In this document: positions 50,024 to 61,935 of the stretch, in pieces
How positions within the stretch are numbered: the first letter of the stretch is position 1
Layout of the letters: the number at the start of each line of letters is the position of its first letter
Source: [Mycobacterium] nativiensis
Lineage (GTDB): Bacteria; Actinomycetota; Actinomycetes; Mycobacteriales; Mycobacteriaceae
Length of the DNA stretch: 64,000 nucleotides
Reading direction: 5' to 3'
Assembly: GCF_020172685.1 (NCBI RefSeq)
Contig: NZ_CP083986.1
Span: 2,526,487 to 2,590,486 of the forward strand
The notes under the pieces: model-generated
The model's database searches: none
Told to the model about the DNA's origin: nothing
What the model saw: the letters and a program-made list of their open reading frames with translations, nothing else
Translations under genes and position numbers: made by a program

Positions 50024-52825
50024 ATGATGCCCGCACGCAGCAACCTCGACAGCTTCGGAACCAAGGACCGGCTGGCCGTCGGCGACACCAGCTATGAGAT
50101 CCGACGGCTGGATCGGATCGACGGCTCGGCCCGGCTGCCCTACAGCCTGAAGGTTCTGCTGGAGAACCTATTACGCAACGAAGACGGCCGCCTGGTGACC
50201 GGCGACCAGATCAGTGCGTTGGCGGCCTGGGACCCCAAAGCCGAACACGGCCGGGAGATCGCCTACACCCCAGCGCGAGTGCTGATGCAGGACTTCACCG
50301 GCGTGCCCTGCGTCGTCGACCTCGTCGCGATGCGCGACGCGATCGCCGGTCTCGGCGGCGACACCAAGCGGATCAACCCGCTGTGCCCGACCGAGCTGGT
50401 GATCGACCACTCGGTGATCGCTGACGTCTTCGGCCGCACCGACGCATTCGCGATCAACGCCGAGCTGGAGTTCGAGCGCAACGCCGAGCGCTACCAGCTG
50501 CTGCGCTGGGGACAGCAGGCATTCGACGACTTCTCGGTGGTACCGCCCGGCACCGGCATCTGCCACCAGGTCAACCTGGAATACCTGTCCCGGGTTGTCT
50601 TCACTCGGGACGGTCCCGACGGTCCACTGGCCTACCCCGACACCCTGGTGGGCACCGACTCACACACCCCGATGGTCAACGGCCTCGGCGTACTGGGCTG
50701 GGGGGTCGGCGGGATCGAAGCCGAAGCCGCCATGCTGGGCCAACCGATGAGCATGCTGATCCCGCAGGTGGTGGGGCTGAAGCTCACCGGTGAACTGCCC
50801 GCCGGCACCACCGCCACCGACCTGGTGCTCACCGTCGCCGAACTGCTCCGCCAGACCGGCGTCGTCGGCAAGTTCGTCGAGTTCTTCGGGCCGGGAGTGG
50901 CCAACGTGCCGCTGGCCAACCGGGCCACGATCGGCAACATGAGCCCGGAATACGGGGCCACCTGTGCCATCTTCCCGATCGACCACGTCACGTGCGACTA
51001 CCTGCGCCTCACCGGCCGATCCGAACACCGGATCCAACTGGTGGAGGCCTACGCCAAGGAACAGGGCATGTGGCACGACGCGAGCCATGAACCGACCTAT
51101 TCGCAGACACTCGAGTTGGATCTGAGCGCGATCGAACCGTCCATCGCGGGACCCAAACGACCGCAGGACCGCATCCCGCTGCGAGTGGCGCCGCAGACCG
51201 TCTCGGCGCTGCTCAACGGCACCGAAACCACCGCGGAGGCGCTGTCAGAGCTCGACAAGGCGTCCGCAGACTCGTTCCCGGCCAGCGACCCGATCGCCTT
51301 CGGCGAGAGCATGCCGGAAGGCAAACCCCGAGAGCCGTGGCACGGCGGCGACAAGCTGCCCTGGCCGAGCGCGGCCGCCGCCGTCGAACTGGCCGACGGC
51401 ACTCGGGCCGACGTGAACCACGGCGACGTGGTGATCGCCGCCATCACCTCGTGCACCAACACCTCCAACCCGTCGGTCATGGTCGGAGCCGCACTGCTGG
51501 CCAAGAAGGCCGTCGAGAAGGGGCTGTCCCGAAAGCCGTGGGTGAAGACCACCCTGGCGCCAGGGTCGCGGGTGGTCACCGACTACTACGAACGGGCCGG
51601 CCTGACCCCGTATCTGGACAAGCTGGGGTTCAACCTTGTCGGTTACGGCTGCACCACTTGTATCGGGAACTCCGGGCCGTTGATCCCCGAGGTGAGCAAG
51701 GCCGTTACCGACGAGGACCTGACGGTGTGCTCGGTGCTGTCCGGCAACCGCAACTTTGAGGGCCGCATCCACCCAGAGACCCGGATGAACTTCCTGGCCT
51801 CACCGCCGCTGGTGGTCGCCTACGCACTGGCCGGCACCCTACGCATCAACCTGGTCACCGATCCGATCGGCACCGGCAGCGACGGCCAACCGGTGTACCT
51901 GCGCGACCTGTGGCCCACCACCGCGGAGATCGACGCTGTGGTCAATGACAACCTGCAGGCGGAGATGTTCACCGCCAGCTACGGCGATGTCTTCACCGGT
52001 GATGAGAACTGGCGTTCCCTGCCGGTCCCCGGCACCGACACCTTCTCCTGGGACCCCGACTCCACCTATGTACGCCAACCCCCGTACTTCGACGGGATGA
52101 CCCGCGAGCCGCAACCGCTCAGCGACATCACCGGCGCCCGGGTGCTGGCCAAGCTGGGCGACTCGGTGACCACCGACCACATCAGCCCGGCCGGCTCTAT
52201 CCGGTATGACTCCCCCGCGGGAAAGTACCTGTCATCGCACGGAATCGAACGCAAGGACTTCAACTCCTACGGTTCGCGGCGGGGCAACCACGAGGTGATG
52301 ATCCGCGGTACCTTCGCCAACATCCGGCTGCGTAATCAACTGGCACCCGGCACCGAGGGCGGCTTCACCCGCGACTTCACCCAGGCGGACGGCCCGGTCA
52401 CCACCATCTACGACGCGTCGGTGAACTACCTGGCCGCCGGCACCCCGCTGGTGATCCTGGCCGGCAAGGAATACGGCTCCGGCTCGTCTCGGGACTGGGC
52501 CGCCAAGGGCACCGTGCTGCTGGGAGTACGGGCCGTTCTCGCGGTGTCCTACGAGCGCATTCACCGCTCCAACCTGATCGGAATGGGGGTGCTGCCGCTG
52601 CAGTTCCCCGACGGCGCTGACGCCGACTCGCTGGGGCTGACCGGGGAGGAGACCTTCGACATCACGGGCGTGACCGCACTGGGCGACACCATCCCCGACA
52701 CGGTCCGCGTCAAGGCGGGCGACGTGGAATTCGACGCCAAGGTGCGCATCGACACTCCCGGTGAAGCCGACTACTACCGCAACGGCGGAATCATGCAGTA
52801 CGTGCTGCGGCAGTTGCTCGACTGA
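50024..52825 (+). CDS. acnA: Aconitate hydratase
   Basis: 933 residues, the size of AcnA/IRP-type aconitases. Substrate region [20 protein letters not shown]; Fe-S ligands [20 protein letters not shown] and [15 protein letters not shown] (three Cys); C-terminal swivel domain [19 protein letters not shown] and the DHISPAGSI segment. Interconverts citrate and isocitrate in the TCA cycle. Stands alone with its own 230-bp leader; no neighbouring TetR or NlpC genes as in M. tuberculosis. Confidence 0.97.
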   Translation: MMPARSNLDSFGTKDRLAVGDTSYEIRRLDRIDGSARLPYSLKVLLENLLRNEDGRLVTGDQISALAAWDPKAEHGREIAYTPARVLMQDFTGVPCVVDLVAMRDAIAGLGGDTKRINPLCPTELVIDHSVIADVFGRTDAFAINAELEFERNAERYQLLRWGQQAFDDFSVVPPGTGICHQVNLEYLSRVVFTRDGPDGPLAYPDTLVGTDSHTPMVNGLGVLGWGVGGIEAEAAMLGQPMSMLIPQVVGLKLTGELPAGTTATDLVLTVAELLRQTGVVGKFVEFFGPGVANVPLANRATIGNMSPEYGATCAIFPIDHVTCDYLRLTGRSEHRIQLVEAYAKEQGMWHDASHEPTYSQTLELDLSAIEPSIAGPKRPQDRIPLRVAPQTVSALLNGTETTAEALSELDKASADSFPASDPIAFGESMPEGKPREPWHGGDKLPWPSAAAAVELADGTRADVNHGDVVIAAITSCTNTSNPSVMVGAALLAKKAVEKGLSRKPWVKTTLAPGSRVVTDYYERAGLTPYLDKLGFNLVGYGCTTCIGNSGPLIPEVSKAVTDEDLTVCSVLSGNRNFEGRIHPETRMNFLASPPLVVAYALAGTLRINLVTDPIGTGSDGQPVYLRDLWPTTAEIDAVVNDNLQAEMFTASYGDVFTGDENWRSLPVPGTDTFSWDPDSTYVRQPPYFDGMTREPQPLSDITGARVLAKLGDSVTTDHISPAGSIRYDSPAGKYLSSHGIERKDFNSYGSRRGNHEVMIRGTFANIRLRNQLAPGTEGGFTRDFTQADGPVTTIYDASVNYLAAGTPLVILAGKEYGSGSSRDWAAKGTVLLGVRAVLAVSYERIHRSNLIGMGVLPLQFPDGADADSLGLTGEETFDITGVTALGDTIPDTVRVKAGDVEFDAKVRIDTPGEADYYRNGGIMQYVLRQLLD

Positions 52826-52870
52826 CCCCGATTCCCCTATCCGCCACCACAACTCGCGAAGGAGCCGGCC

Positions 52871-53206
52871 ATGACCGATGGCCTCTATCCCCCGGCAACC
52901 GCGCAGATCTACCAGCGCCGCAAGGAGCTGACCCCGCACACCCACGACGCCTTCGAGGCGTTCTCCAAGGCGGTATTCGCCGACGGAGCGCTGCCGGAGA
53001 AGACCAAACAACTGATTGCGGTCGCGGTCGCTCACGTGACCCAATGCCCGTACTGCATCCAGGGCCACACCAAGCTGGCACACCGCAAGGGCGCCACCGA
53101 TGCCGAGATCATGGAAGCGATCTGGGTGGCCGCCGAGATGCGGGCCGGCGGCGCCTACGCGCACTCCACGCTGGCCCTCGACGTGCTGGACAAAGAACAC
53201 GGCTGA
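52871..53206 (+). CDS. AhpD-like carboxymuconolactone decarboxylase family protein
   Basis: 111 residues. KTKQLIAVAVAHVTQCPYCIQGHTK contains the Cys-Pro-Tyr-Cys-x3-His redox site of AhpD-type alkylhydroperoxidases, followed by ATDAEIMEAIWVAAEMRAGG. Would reduce peroxides or act as an adaptor. 45 bp after acnA on the same strand; might protect the oxygen-sensitive Fe-S enzyme (inference). RBS GAAGGAG. Confidence 0.9.
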   Translation: MTDGLYPPATAQIYQRRKELTPHTHDAFEAFSKAVFADGALPEKTKQLIAVAVAHVTQCPYCIQGHTKLAHRKGATDAEIMEAIWVAAEMRAGGAYAHSTLALDVLDKEHG

Positions 53207-53334
53207 TCGCTGCTTACGCTCTGTTGGCTGTTGGCGTAAAGATCGGTGTTGATTGACTTCAACCCACCATCGCCGGACTTGACTCGGTGGTATACCGAGA
53301 CCTTCGGTACGCGATGGAGAGGGGTCAAGACCTG

Positions 53335-54393
53335 GTGGGCGCAACAGTGACGGTGCCGGCCACCGGAATCCGCGAAGCAGTCCGGACTCTCAACCCGGGC
53401 TACTTCGCGTTGGTCATGGCCAGCGGGATGGTGTCGATGGCCATGTACCACCAGCAGGCCTACCACCTGTCGGTGCTGCTGCTGTGGATCACGGTGGTGT
53501 CCTACCTGATTCTGGTCACGGTGTCGGCGGCGCGGGTCATTGCCTTCCCACACGCATTCCGGGCCGACCTCTCCGATTCCGGTCGCGCATTCGGCCTGTT
53601 CACGTTCGTGTCGGCCACCAACGTGCTGGGAGCCCGCCTCGTCATCGACGGGCACACCAGCGTCGCCGCCGGGCTCTTGGTAGTCAGCTCGCTGGCCTGG
53701 CTGGTGCTGGGCTACCTGATCCCCTGGACCGCCGTGCTGGGCACCTCCGAGCGGCCGGTGGTGCGGCGCGCCAACGGCACCTGGTTCATCTGGGTAGTGG
53801 CCAGCCAGTCCATCGCGGTGCTGGCCGCCGTACTGGAGGTGGCGATGCCAGAGCCCTGGCGACAGAGCCTGGCACTGCTGGCGGTCAGCTCCTGGTCTAT
53901 CGGGGTGTTCCTGTATGGCGCCGCCGGGGTGTTCGTCGCGCTTCGTCTGCTGCTCTACCCACTACTGCCCGAGGACCTCATTCCGCAGTACTGGGTGGGG
54001 ATGGGTGCCAGCGCGATCACCGTCCTGGCCGGCGCTCGGATCGTCGAGATGGCTGATGCGCCAATGGTAAATGCCACCCGTGGCCTGATCGCCGGAACCT
54101 CGGTGCTGTTCTGGGCATTCGGCACCTGGCTGATCCCGCCATTGATCGCCGCCGGAGTGTGGCGGCATCTCGTGCGGCACATCTCACTGCGCTACGAGGC
54201 CCCCTGGTGGAGCGTGATCTTCCCACTGGGGATGTACGGGGTGGGCAGTCACTACCTGGGGCAGGCCGACCATCTCCCGATCGTCTTCTTCATCGGCTCG
54301 GTGCAGAGCTGGATCGCCTTGGGAGCCTGGATCATCACATTCGTGCTCATGCTGCATCACCTAGCGGTCACCCTGGGACCCGGGGCGCGCTAA
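53335..54393 (+). CDS. TDT family transporter (tellurite resistance/dicarboxylate type)
   Basis: About 352 residues from GTG 53335, after GAGAGGGG; ATG 53314 is an alternative. Ten membrane segments, starting REAVRTLNPGYFALVMASGM with the N-P-G-x-F/Y motif of TehA/SLAC1-fold proteins. SWSIGVFLYGAAGVFVALRL and WWSVIFPLGMYGVGSHYLGQ are family segments. Moves an anion such as sulfite, malate or tellurite-related compounds; substrate not readable. Ends overlapping the convergent 13E12 gene. Confidence 0.85.
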   Translation: MGATVTVPATGIREAVRTLNPGYFALVMASGMVSMAMYHQQAYHLSVLLLWITVVSYLILVTVSAARVIAFPHAFRADLSDSGRAFGLFTFVSATNVLGARLVIDGHTSVAAGLLVVSSLAWLVLGYLIPWTAVLGTSERPVVRRANGTWFIWVVASQSIAVLAAVLEVAMPEPWRQSLALLAVSSWSIGVFLYGAAGVFVALRLLLYPLLPEDLIPQYWVGMGASAITVLAGARIVEMADAPMVNATRGLIAGTSVLFWAFGTWLIPPLIAAGVWRHLVRHISLRYEAPWWSVIFPLGMYGVGSHYLGQADHLPIVFFIGSVQSWIALGAWIITFVLMLHHLAVTLGPGAR

Positions 54394-55846
54394 AACGGCG
54401 GTGGGTCGTTGGCGGCCGCGATGCGTCTGGCTTGTTCGGCGGCGGCGATGCGTTCTTGGTTGTGGTTGCGTTCCAGCCAGATCCGGTAGGCCCGATCCTG
54501 ATCCCGGGTGCGTCGGCGGGTGGGCATCATCACGCCGCGGTTGCCGGTCGGTGACCACTCGGGCAGATCCAGCTCCCCGGTGGGGACCGCCAACTGCGGG
54601 AAATACAGGGCGCCACCGGGTTCGGTCACATAGGTGTGCCCGGTGGGTGCGGTCCAGATCACCGTGCCATCGGGCAGTTGACGATCCGCCAGCCATTAGG
54701 ACCGACCCAAAAAGTCTTCAAGAGGTGATGAAGACGGCACAGCAACTTCAGATTCGACGGATGCGTGGGCCCCAGCGGCCAGGGCACGGTGTGGTCGATG
54801 TCGGCGACCTCGACCGGCCGCCCGCAACCGGGAAACCGGCACGTCAGATCACGGCAGCGAATGAAGTCCGCCAGCGCCGCCGAGGGACGGTACCCCGGCT
54901 CCGGCGGCCCATCCAACGGATGACGGACCATCTTGAGTTTGGCCGACCTGGCGATCTTTCGCACCGCCTCGGCCGACAGACCACCGAACCCGGGCACAAA
55001 TCCCGGCTTGTCCGAACCCCCCTCAACGGTGACCTGCTCGGCCATCACATGGATCATCACCGCACCCACCGGAGCATCACCGGTGGCAGCGGGGCAATCC
55101 GGGCAGCCGCATTCGCAGGCCATCACCGCCGCACCGGCAGTCAGCGCAATCAAGGCATCCGCCCGCCGCTCATCCTTGGTGCGCGGATCGGCCGGGCACA
55201 CCGTGGCAGCCAACTCACTGAGCCGCTGATCGAACGCCAACGCATCAGGGGCGCGCACATCACCGAAGATCTCCGCCAGACCCGAATGCTGCGGACTCAC
55301 CCCGATATGGCGGGATTGATCCACGGTGTGAGCCTCACGCACCGCAGCCGGCTCCAGAACCTGCACCCAGTAGTCGACAGCCTCGACAATGCGGTTACGC
55401 GACCACTTTCCCCACCGGGGCGCATTGCGCTCCAACCAACGATCCATCCGCGGGATCGCCTCGGGATCAAGCATCAACTCGGTGCGATGCACCACCGCGG
55501 CCACCACCTGGTAATCCACCACACCCGCAGCGAACAGCGCCTCCAACTTGGGCAACCGCTCAGCCAGAGCCAAACCGATACGCAACTGCCCCGCCGCCCT
55601 ACCACGACTAATGCCCTGAGCAGCGGCGATCTCAGCGGCCACCGCCTCCCAACCATCGATGGCCCAAACCTCCCGATCGGCGATCTCCTGCTCAGCCTGC
55701 CGGCGGTGATACAGCTCCGCCCCTGCTGCAAACACCCGGGCCAACGCGGCCGCCTGCACCCGGGCCGCACCCTGCATCACATCGACCACGCCCCGATCAT
55801 CGAGGCCGCGAATCACCGCCAAAGTCGGCAGCCTCGGATCGAACAT
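54390..55846 (-). pseudogene. 13E12-repeat/DUF222 HNH endonuclease gene with frameshift
   Basis: Start taken as the ATG at 55846 (MFDPRLPTLAVIRG), the usual MFxx start of this family; GTG 55876 is in frame. DUF222 domain (ALARVFAAGAELYHRRQAEQ; HTVDQSRHIGVSPQ) and HNH site (CRFPGCGRPVEVADIDHTVP, then LCRLHHLLKTFW). At about 54686-54689 one G is missing: adding it changes the ending WRIVNCPMAR-stop to WRDRQLPDGTVIWTAPTG, exactly the family sequence, which continues to 54390. A true mutation or a sequencing error. Confidence 0.85.
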
Positions 55847-55854
55847 ACTTTCGA
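55839..55854. promoter_or_regulatory. LexA SOS box overlapping the 13E12 gene start
   Basis: TCGAACATACTTTCGA matches the mycobacterial SOS box TCGAAC-N4-GTTCGA with one mismatch in the right half. It contains the start ATG. LexA control of 13E12-repeat genes is known in M. tuberculosis. Confidence 0.7.
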
Positions 55855-55891
55855 TTATAGCGAGTCGGTCGGACACTCGCAGGGGCTGCTT

Positions 55892-56962
<1,071 letters not shown>

Positions 56963-56971
56963 CGCGGTCCC

Positions 56972-57823
56972 CTACCGTCCACCGAATCCGGTGACGGCGA
57001 TCCCACTGACGAAGGCGCGCTGCGCGACGGCGTAGATGACGATCAGCGGCGCCAGCATCAGCATGGACGCCGCCATCAGCACCGGCCATTCGGCGACGTA
57101 CTCCCCCTGCATCCACACCAGTCCGAGGGTAAGAGTGGCGATGCCCTTGCGCTGAATCATCAACAACGGCCACAGGAAGTCGTTCCAGACGTTGATCCAC
57201 GTCAGCACCGCCAGCACCATCACCGCCGGCTTGGCGTGCGGCAACAGGATCCGCCAGTAGACCTGCCACGGCGAGCACCCGTCCAGAATTGCCGCCTCCT
57301 CCAAATCAACCGGCAGCGTCGCGAAGAACTGCCGCATCAGATAGGTGCCGAACGCGCTGCCGAACAACCCCGGGATGATCATCGCCCACATGGTGTCGGT
57401 CCACCCGAACACCCGCATCAAGATGAACTGCGGAATCACCGTCACCGTCAGCGGCACCATCAAGGTGGCCAGATACAGCACGAACAGCGTGTCGCGTCCG
57501 GTGAACGGCAGCCGGGCGAACGCATAACCGGCCAGTGAGCAGAAGAAGACCTGCCCGGCCGTCACACAGCCGGCGTAGAGGACGGTGTTGAAGAACATCC
57601 GCCAGAACGGCATTCGGGCGAACACCTCGATGTAGTTCGACCACTGTGGATGGGCCGGCAACAACGTCGGCTGGCTGATCTCGGCCTGACGTTTCAACGA
57701 TCCCGACAGCGCCCACAGGATCGGGAACAGCGCACACGCAGCGACACCGGCCAGGCCGGCGTACACGCCGAGGAGTCCGGCGATGCGGTGCCGCGACGTC
57801 GTTCCGGATGGGCGGGATGTCAT
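56972..57823 (-). CDS. ABC sugar permease, MalG type
   Basis: 283 residues from the ATG at 57823, overlapping the previous gene's stop (ATGA). Six membrane segments. EAA loop: EEAAILDGCSPWQVYWRILL followed by PHAKPAVMVLAVLTWINVWN, the MalG-type coupling helix. Forms the channel with the MalF-type partner. Confidence 0.93.
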   Translation of the reverse strand: MTSRPSGTTSRHRIAGLLGVYAGLAGVAACALFPILWALSGSLKRQAEISQPTLLPAHPQWSNYIEVFARMPFWRMFFNTVLYAGCVTAGQVFFCSLAGYAFARLPFTGRDTLFVLYLATLMVPLTVTVIPQFILMRVFGWTDTMWAMIIPGLFGSAFGTYLMRQFFATLPVDLEEAAILDGCSPWQVYWRILLPHAKPAVMVLAVLTWINVWNDFLWPLLMIQRKGIATLTLGLVWMQGEYVAEWPVLMAASMLMLAPLIVIYAVAQRAFVSGIAVTGFGGR

Positions 57824-58704
57824 TGGTCCACCGCGTTTCGCCGGGACAGACGCAACTGAATGACCGTCAACACCAGCAGCACTGCGAACATCACCCACGC
57901 CAACGCGGCCGCGTACCCGAAGTCCAGGAACGCGAACGCCTGCTGGAACAGCATGATGGCCAGCACATAAGTCCCGGTCTCCGGCCCGCCGCTGCTGCCG
58001 GTGAGGACATAGACCAGATCAAATGCCTGGAACGCGTTGATGACCGAGATGACCACCACGAACCACAGGGCGCCCCGGATCATCGGGACCGTGATCGAGC
58101 GGAACCGGCGGACCTCACCGGCGCCGTCGATCCGGGCGGCCTCGTACAGCGAATCCGGCACGCCCTGCATGGCGGCCAACAGAATCACCGTCGCGAACGG
58201 CACACTCTTCCAGACGCTGACCAGGCACAGCGACACCATCGCCCAGTGTGGCTCGGTCAGCCACGGCACCGGGGAGATCCCGAACCAGCCGAGCATGATG
58301 TTGAGCAACCCGCTGTCGGTGTTGAACACGAACTGCCACACCACCGCGATCACCACCGAGGACACCGCCAGCGGCAGGAACGCGATCCCCCGAAACAGCC
58401 CGATGCCCTTGATCTTCCGGTTCAGCAGTCCGGCGACAGCGACGCTGATCAGCACCGTCGGGACGACCGTGCCGACGGTGAACACCGTGGTGTTGCGGAC
58501 CGCGATGAGAAACAGCGGATCATTGGTGAACAGGTCGCGAAAGTTCGTCAATCCGACGAATGTCGGCGGGGTGAACAAGTCCCAACGCTGCACGCTCATA
58601 TAGAGCGAAAAGGCCAGCGGGAACGCCATGAACACTGCCACCGCCGCCAGATTCGGAGCGATGAACCACCGACCGGCCCGGGCTCGTCTGCGTGTGCGGT
58701 TCAT
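57820..58704 (-). CDS. ABC sugar permease, MalF type
   Basis: 294 residues from the ATG at 58704. Six membrane segments (WFIAPNLAAVAVFMAFPLAF first). EAA loop: DSLYEAARIDGAGEVRRFRS then ITVPMIRGALWFVVVISVIN. Coupled on both sides by four-base overlaps, so subunits are made in fixed ratio. Confidence 0.93.
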   Translation of the reverse strand: MNRTRRRARAGRWFIAPNLAAVAVFMAFPLAFSLYMSVQRWDLFTPPTFVGLTNFRDLFTNDPLFLIAVRNTTVFTVGTVVPTVLISVAVAGLLNRKIKGIGLFRGIAFLPLAVSSVVIAVVWQFVFNTDSGLLNIMLGWFGISPVPWLTEPHWAMVSLCLVSVWKSVPFATVILLAAMQGVPDSLYEAARIDGAGEVRRFRSITVPMIRGALWFVVVISVINAFQAFDLVYVLTGSSGGPETGTYVLAIMLFQQAFAFLDFGYAAALAWVMFAVLLVLTVIQLRLSRRNAVDQ

Positions 58705-60023
58705 GCGGTCGCCAGCACTTCGTCGATCTGTGGCGTGAGCCCGCTCTTCAGACTCGCGGCGGGCCGCTTTCCGCGCAGCACCGGACCGATCGCGCGGTCC
58801 ATCAGCGCGTGAACCTTCTGCCAGTCCGGGGAGATCGGCAGCCCCTCGGAATGGGAAGGGCCACCGGTCAGGACGGCGAGGTTGGTGATCCCGGTGTGCG
58901 CGGCAGTGAATCCGGGTGCCGCGATCGCAGATTTCAGCACCGGCACGAACAGTCCGGTCTCCCCAATCAGCGCCTGCCCCACCGGCCCCGCGGCGAACTT
59001 GACGAATTCCCAAGCCTGTTCCTTGCGGCGACTGTCGGCGGCGATCGCCAGGCCGGTACTGCCGATCGCGGAGCGCGCAGCCACGCCCTTGGCGGTCGCG
59101 CTGGGGCCGGTCGGCAGGATCGCGACGTCGAACTCCAGATCTTCGGCCTGCGCGAAGGTTTGATAGCGCCAATGCCCGCCGAGGGCCATCGCCGCGTTCC
59201 CCGAGGCGAACAGTCCCATGGTGGAGATCGATTGGGTGTCCGATGCGGCGGGCGCGACCTTGTGCACGTTGGAAAGGTCGGCATAGAACTGGATGCCGGC
59301 CAGGAAGGCGTCGTCGTCGAAGTTGAGATGGGTGGGATTGAAACGCGGGACCGCCCACGGTGTGCCGTTGTTCATGCCGAACAGCGCCGCGCTGTACGGA
59401 GGCGACCAGGTGTCGACGAAGCCCCACTGGGTGACCCGGCCCGTTGCCGACCGTCGGGTCAGCGCGGTTGCGGTGTCGAGGAATTGCTCGAACGTCCAGG
59501 GCACATCCCAGCGTCCCGGCGGCGGGGAAACCCCGGCCTCAGCGAAGATCCTCGGGTTATAGAACAGGAAGGCGCCCGACCACTGCTCCGGGAATGCGTA
59601 CTGGCCCCCGTTGAAGCCGAACGTCTCATACAGCGCCGAGACGCTGTCGGCGTGCAACGCCGCAGCGAATTCCCGGTCCCGGGCCAGCAGCGAATTGAGG
59701 TCGAGCAGCACGCCGCGGTCGGCCAGACCGGCGTAGTTGAATTCCCAGGCCATCAACACATCCGGGCACTTGCCGCCGGCGCAGAACGTCGACATCTGCT
59801 GGGTGGGGTCTCCCCCAGCCAGCACAGTGCGCACCCGGATGTCGGGATGCTTGCGCTCGAACGCCGTCACGATGCGCATCCGGGCGTCGGCTTCTTCGGG
59901 GTTGGCCGCGAAGAAGAACGTCAGCGCGTCGTCGGCCCCGGAGCAGCCGGTCGGCCACGGCGTCAGCGCCGCGGCGCCGAGCAGGCCGGCGCCGCGCAGC
60001 AGAGTACGCCGTGAAGTCGTCAC
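58701..60023 (-). CDS. ABC extracellular sugar-binding lipoprotein, Tat-type signal
   Basis: 440 residues from the GTG at 60023. Signal TTSRRTLLRGAGLLGAAAL has twin Arg, and WPTGCSG is a lipobox. Family-1 solute-binding protein: TFFFAANPEEADARMRIVTA, VLMAWEFNYAGLADRGVLLD, AFPEQWSGAFLFYNPRIFAE and GGHWRYQTFAQAED. Captures a sugar or glycerophosphodiester-like ligand for the permeases; ligand unknown. The start overlaps the end of the YhgE/Pip gene (GTGA). Confidence 0.9.
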   Translation of the reverse strand: MTTSRRTLLRGAGLLGAAALTPWPTGCSGADDALTFFFAANPEEADARMRIVTAFERKHPDIRVRTVLAGGDPTQQMSTFCAGGKCPDVLMAWEFNYAGLADRGVLLDLNSLLARDREFAAALHADSVSALYETFGFNGGQYAFPEQWSGAFLFYNPRIFAEAGVSPPPGRWDVPWTFEQFLDTATALTRRSATGRVTQWGFVDTWSPPYSAALFGMNNGTPWAVPRFNPTHLNFDDDAFLAGIQFYADLSNVHKVAPAASDTQSISTMGLFASGNAAMALGGHWRYQTFAQAEDLEFDVAILPTGPSATAKGVAARSAIGSTGLAIAADSRRKEQAWEFVKFAAGPVGQALIGETGLFVPVLKSAIAAPGFTAAHTGITNLAVLTGGPSHSEGLPISPDWQKVHALMDRAIGPVLRGKRPAASLKSGLTPQIDEVLATA

Positions 60024-61933
60024 ACTTCGATCGGGGGGTAGAGGCGTTCGAGGGTGAACTGGCGATCGCGGCGCGCGGCCCAGGTGCTGGCCGCCAGTGA
60101 CACGACCAGGATGCCGGCCAGCACGCCCACCGATGTCCACATCCTGGCGTCGATACCGCCCACGATCAGCTGGCGCAATCCGTTGACCGCGTATGTCATC
60201 GGGTCATAGGGGTGCAGGATCTGGAACGGTTTGGCCGTCGTCTCCACCGGATACACGCCACCGGAGGACACCAGCTGGAACATCAGGAAGGCCAGGGTGA
60301 ACACCCGTCCGACCGCGACGCCCAGCACCGCGTTGAACGCCTGGATCATGGCCAGGAACGATGCGGCGATCAACGCCAGGAACGCCACCATGCCCGCGGC
60401 GTACTTGGCCTCCAATCCGACCCCGAAATGCACCACCGCATACATCAGCACCACCTGGCAGATCCCGAGCAGCAGCGCCGGCCAGTAGGAGGCCAGCACC
60501 ACACGCAGCGCGCCGAGCCCGTTGACGATGGCGCGAGTCTGCAAAGGCATCAACAGCATCCACACGATCAGCGAGCCGATGAACAATGCCAGCGGCAGGA
60601 AGAACGGGGCGAACCCGGTGCCGAATGTGGCGGCGTGGTGAGTGAAGTCCATGTCGACACCGACCGGGCTGGCCAGGATCGACGACACCTCGACGCGCTG
60701 CTGGTCGGTGATCGTCGACGCGCGCTGATCGGCTGAGCCCAGACCGGTAGCCAATTGCTCGGCACCGTCTCTGAGTTGATTGCTGCCGTCGGCCAACTGG
60801 ACCAGGCCGTCGCTGAGCTTGTGCGCCCCCGCGTCGAGGTCGGCCGCACCGTTGCGCAGCGTGACCAGATCCGACTTGAGACCACCGTCCATCGCGCGCG
60901 TCATGAACGTGCGCAGCCCGCTGTTGGGATCGCCCAGATCATCTTGTAGCCGTTGGGAATTGTTGCGCAGCTTCGTCAGCCCCTCATCGGTTGCTGGGTC
61001 CAGCCCCTTCACATCCAGGAGACGCTGAGCGCCGGCAAGGGTGTCTCCGAGCGCCCGCACCCCCGGATCGGGGTTGCCCCGCAAGGCGTCCACCACCTGG
61101 TTCACGATGCCGGAGGCCTGCTGGTAGTTGACGTTGAGCGCAGCCAGTCGGTCCGACACCGTCTTGACATTGCCGCTGAGCTCACCGGCGGCGGCTCCGG
61201 CGGCATTGGGGTCCAAGCCCATTGCGCCGAGGTCGTCGATCATCTTCAGCAGCGGGTCGGTGGCCTGCTGGACGCCGGCCGACAGCTTCCGGCTGCCGTC
61301 GGCAAGTGCTGCAGAGCCGTCCCGCGCGGTACCGAGGTTGTCCGCCAACGTCTTCGAGCCCTCTGAGAGCTGGCCCGCACCGTCAGCGGCCTTCTTGACC
61401 TCGTCAGTCACCTGGGTCAGGGCCGTGCCGATCACCTGCTGGCCGACCTTGGAGCTGACCTCGTTGAGTACCTCGCGGGCGGCGTTCTGCCCCATCACCG
61501 ACGCCAGGTAGTTGTTGGCGTCATTGAACCGGAACTGGATCTGCGCCTTCTGCGGGTGCGGGCCCGCCGGTGACACCACCGCGGCGCTGAAGTCGGCCGG
61601 AAGCGTGATCGAGAAGTAGTAGGTGCCGTCGGAAACCCCGGAAGAGGCTTCACCAGCCGATACTTGGTGCAGGTCGAGCTGGCCGGAATCGACCAGTGCA
61701 CGGGTGACCTCGTGACCGGCCCGCAACTGGTTGCCCGAGACCGTGGCGCCGGTGTCCTCGTTGACCAACGCCACCGGGATCTTGTCGATGGCGGCGAACG
61801 GATTCCAGAACGCCCACAGATACATCGCGCCGTACAGCAGCGGCAGCACAATGATGGTGATCAGCGCCAGCCGCGGCATGGTCCCGCGCGAATAGCGTTT
61901 GAGGTCGGTGCCCAGCGACATTCCGGCGAGCAT
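60020..61933 (-). CDS. YhgE/Pip-type ABC-2 membrane protein
   Basis: 637 residues. N-terminal TM (LITIIVLPLLYGAMYLWAFW), then an extracellular domain starting KIPVALVNEDTGATVSGNQL. A long heptad-like region (about 170-420) holds repeats such as GAGQLSEGSKTLADNLG and KLSDGLVQLADGSNQLRDGA, typical of YhgE/Pip proteins. Five C-terminal TMs include SSGGVYPVETTAKPFQILHP. Related to ESX-associated and lipid or phage-receptor exporters. Starts 2 bp after the upstream ATPase gene. Confidence 0.9.
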   Translation of the reverse strand: MLAGMSLGTDLKRYSRGTMPRLALITIIVLPLLYGAMYLWAFWNPFAAIDKIPVALVNEDTGATVSGNQLRAGHEVTRALVDSGQLDLHQVSAGEASSGVSDGTYYFSITLPADFSAAVVSPAGPHPQKAQIQFRFNDANNYLASVMGQNAAREVLNEVSSKVGQQVIGTALTQVTDEVKKAADGAGQLSEGSKTLADNLGTARDGSAALADGSRKLSAGVQQATDPLLKMIDDLGAMGLDPNAAGAAAGELSGNVKTVSDRLAALNVNYQQASGIVNQVVDALRGNPDPGVRALGDTLAGAQRLLDVKGLDPATDEGLTKLRNNSQRLQDDLGDPNSGLRTFMTRAMDGGLKSDLVTLRNGAADLDAGAHKLSDGLVQLADGSNQLRDGAEQLATGLGSADQRASTITDQQRVEVSSILASPVGVDMDFTHHAATFGTGFAPFFLPLALFIGSLIVWMLLMPLQTRAIVNGLGALRVVLASYWPALLLGICQVVLMYAVVHFGVGLEAKYAAGMVAFLALIAASFLAMIQAFNAVLGVAVGRVFTLAFLMFQLVSSGGVYPVETTAKPFQILHPYDPMTYAVNGLRQLIVGGIDARMWTSVGVLAGILVVSLAASTWAARRDRQFTLERLYPPIEV

Positions 61934-61935
61934 GA

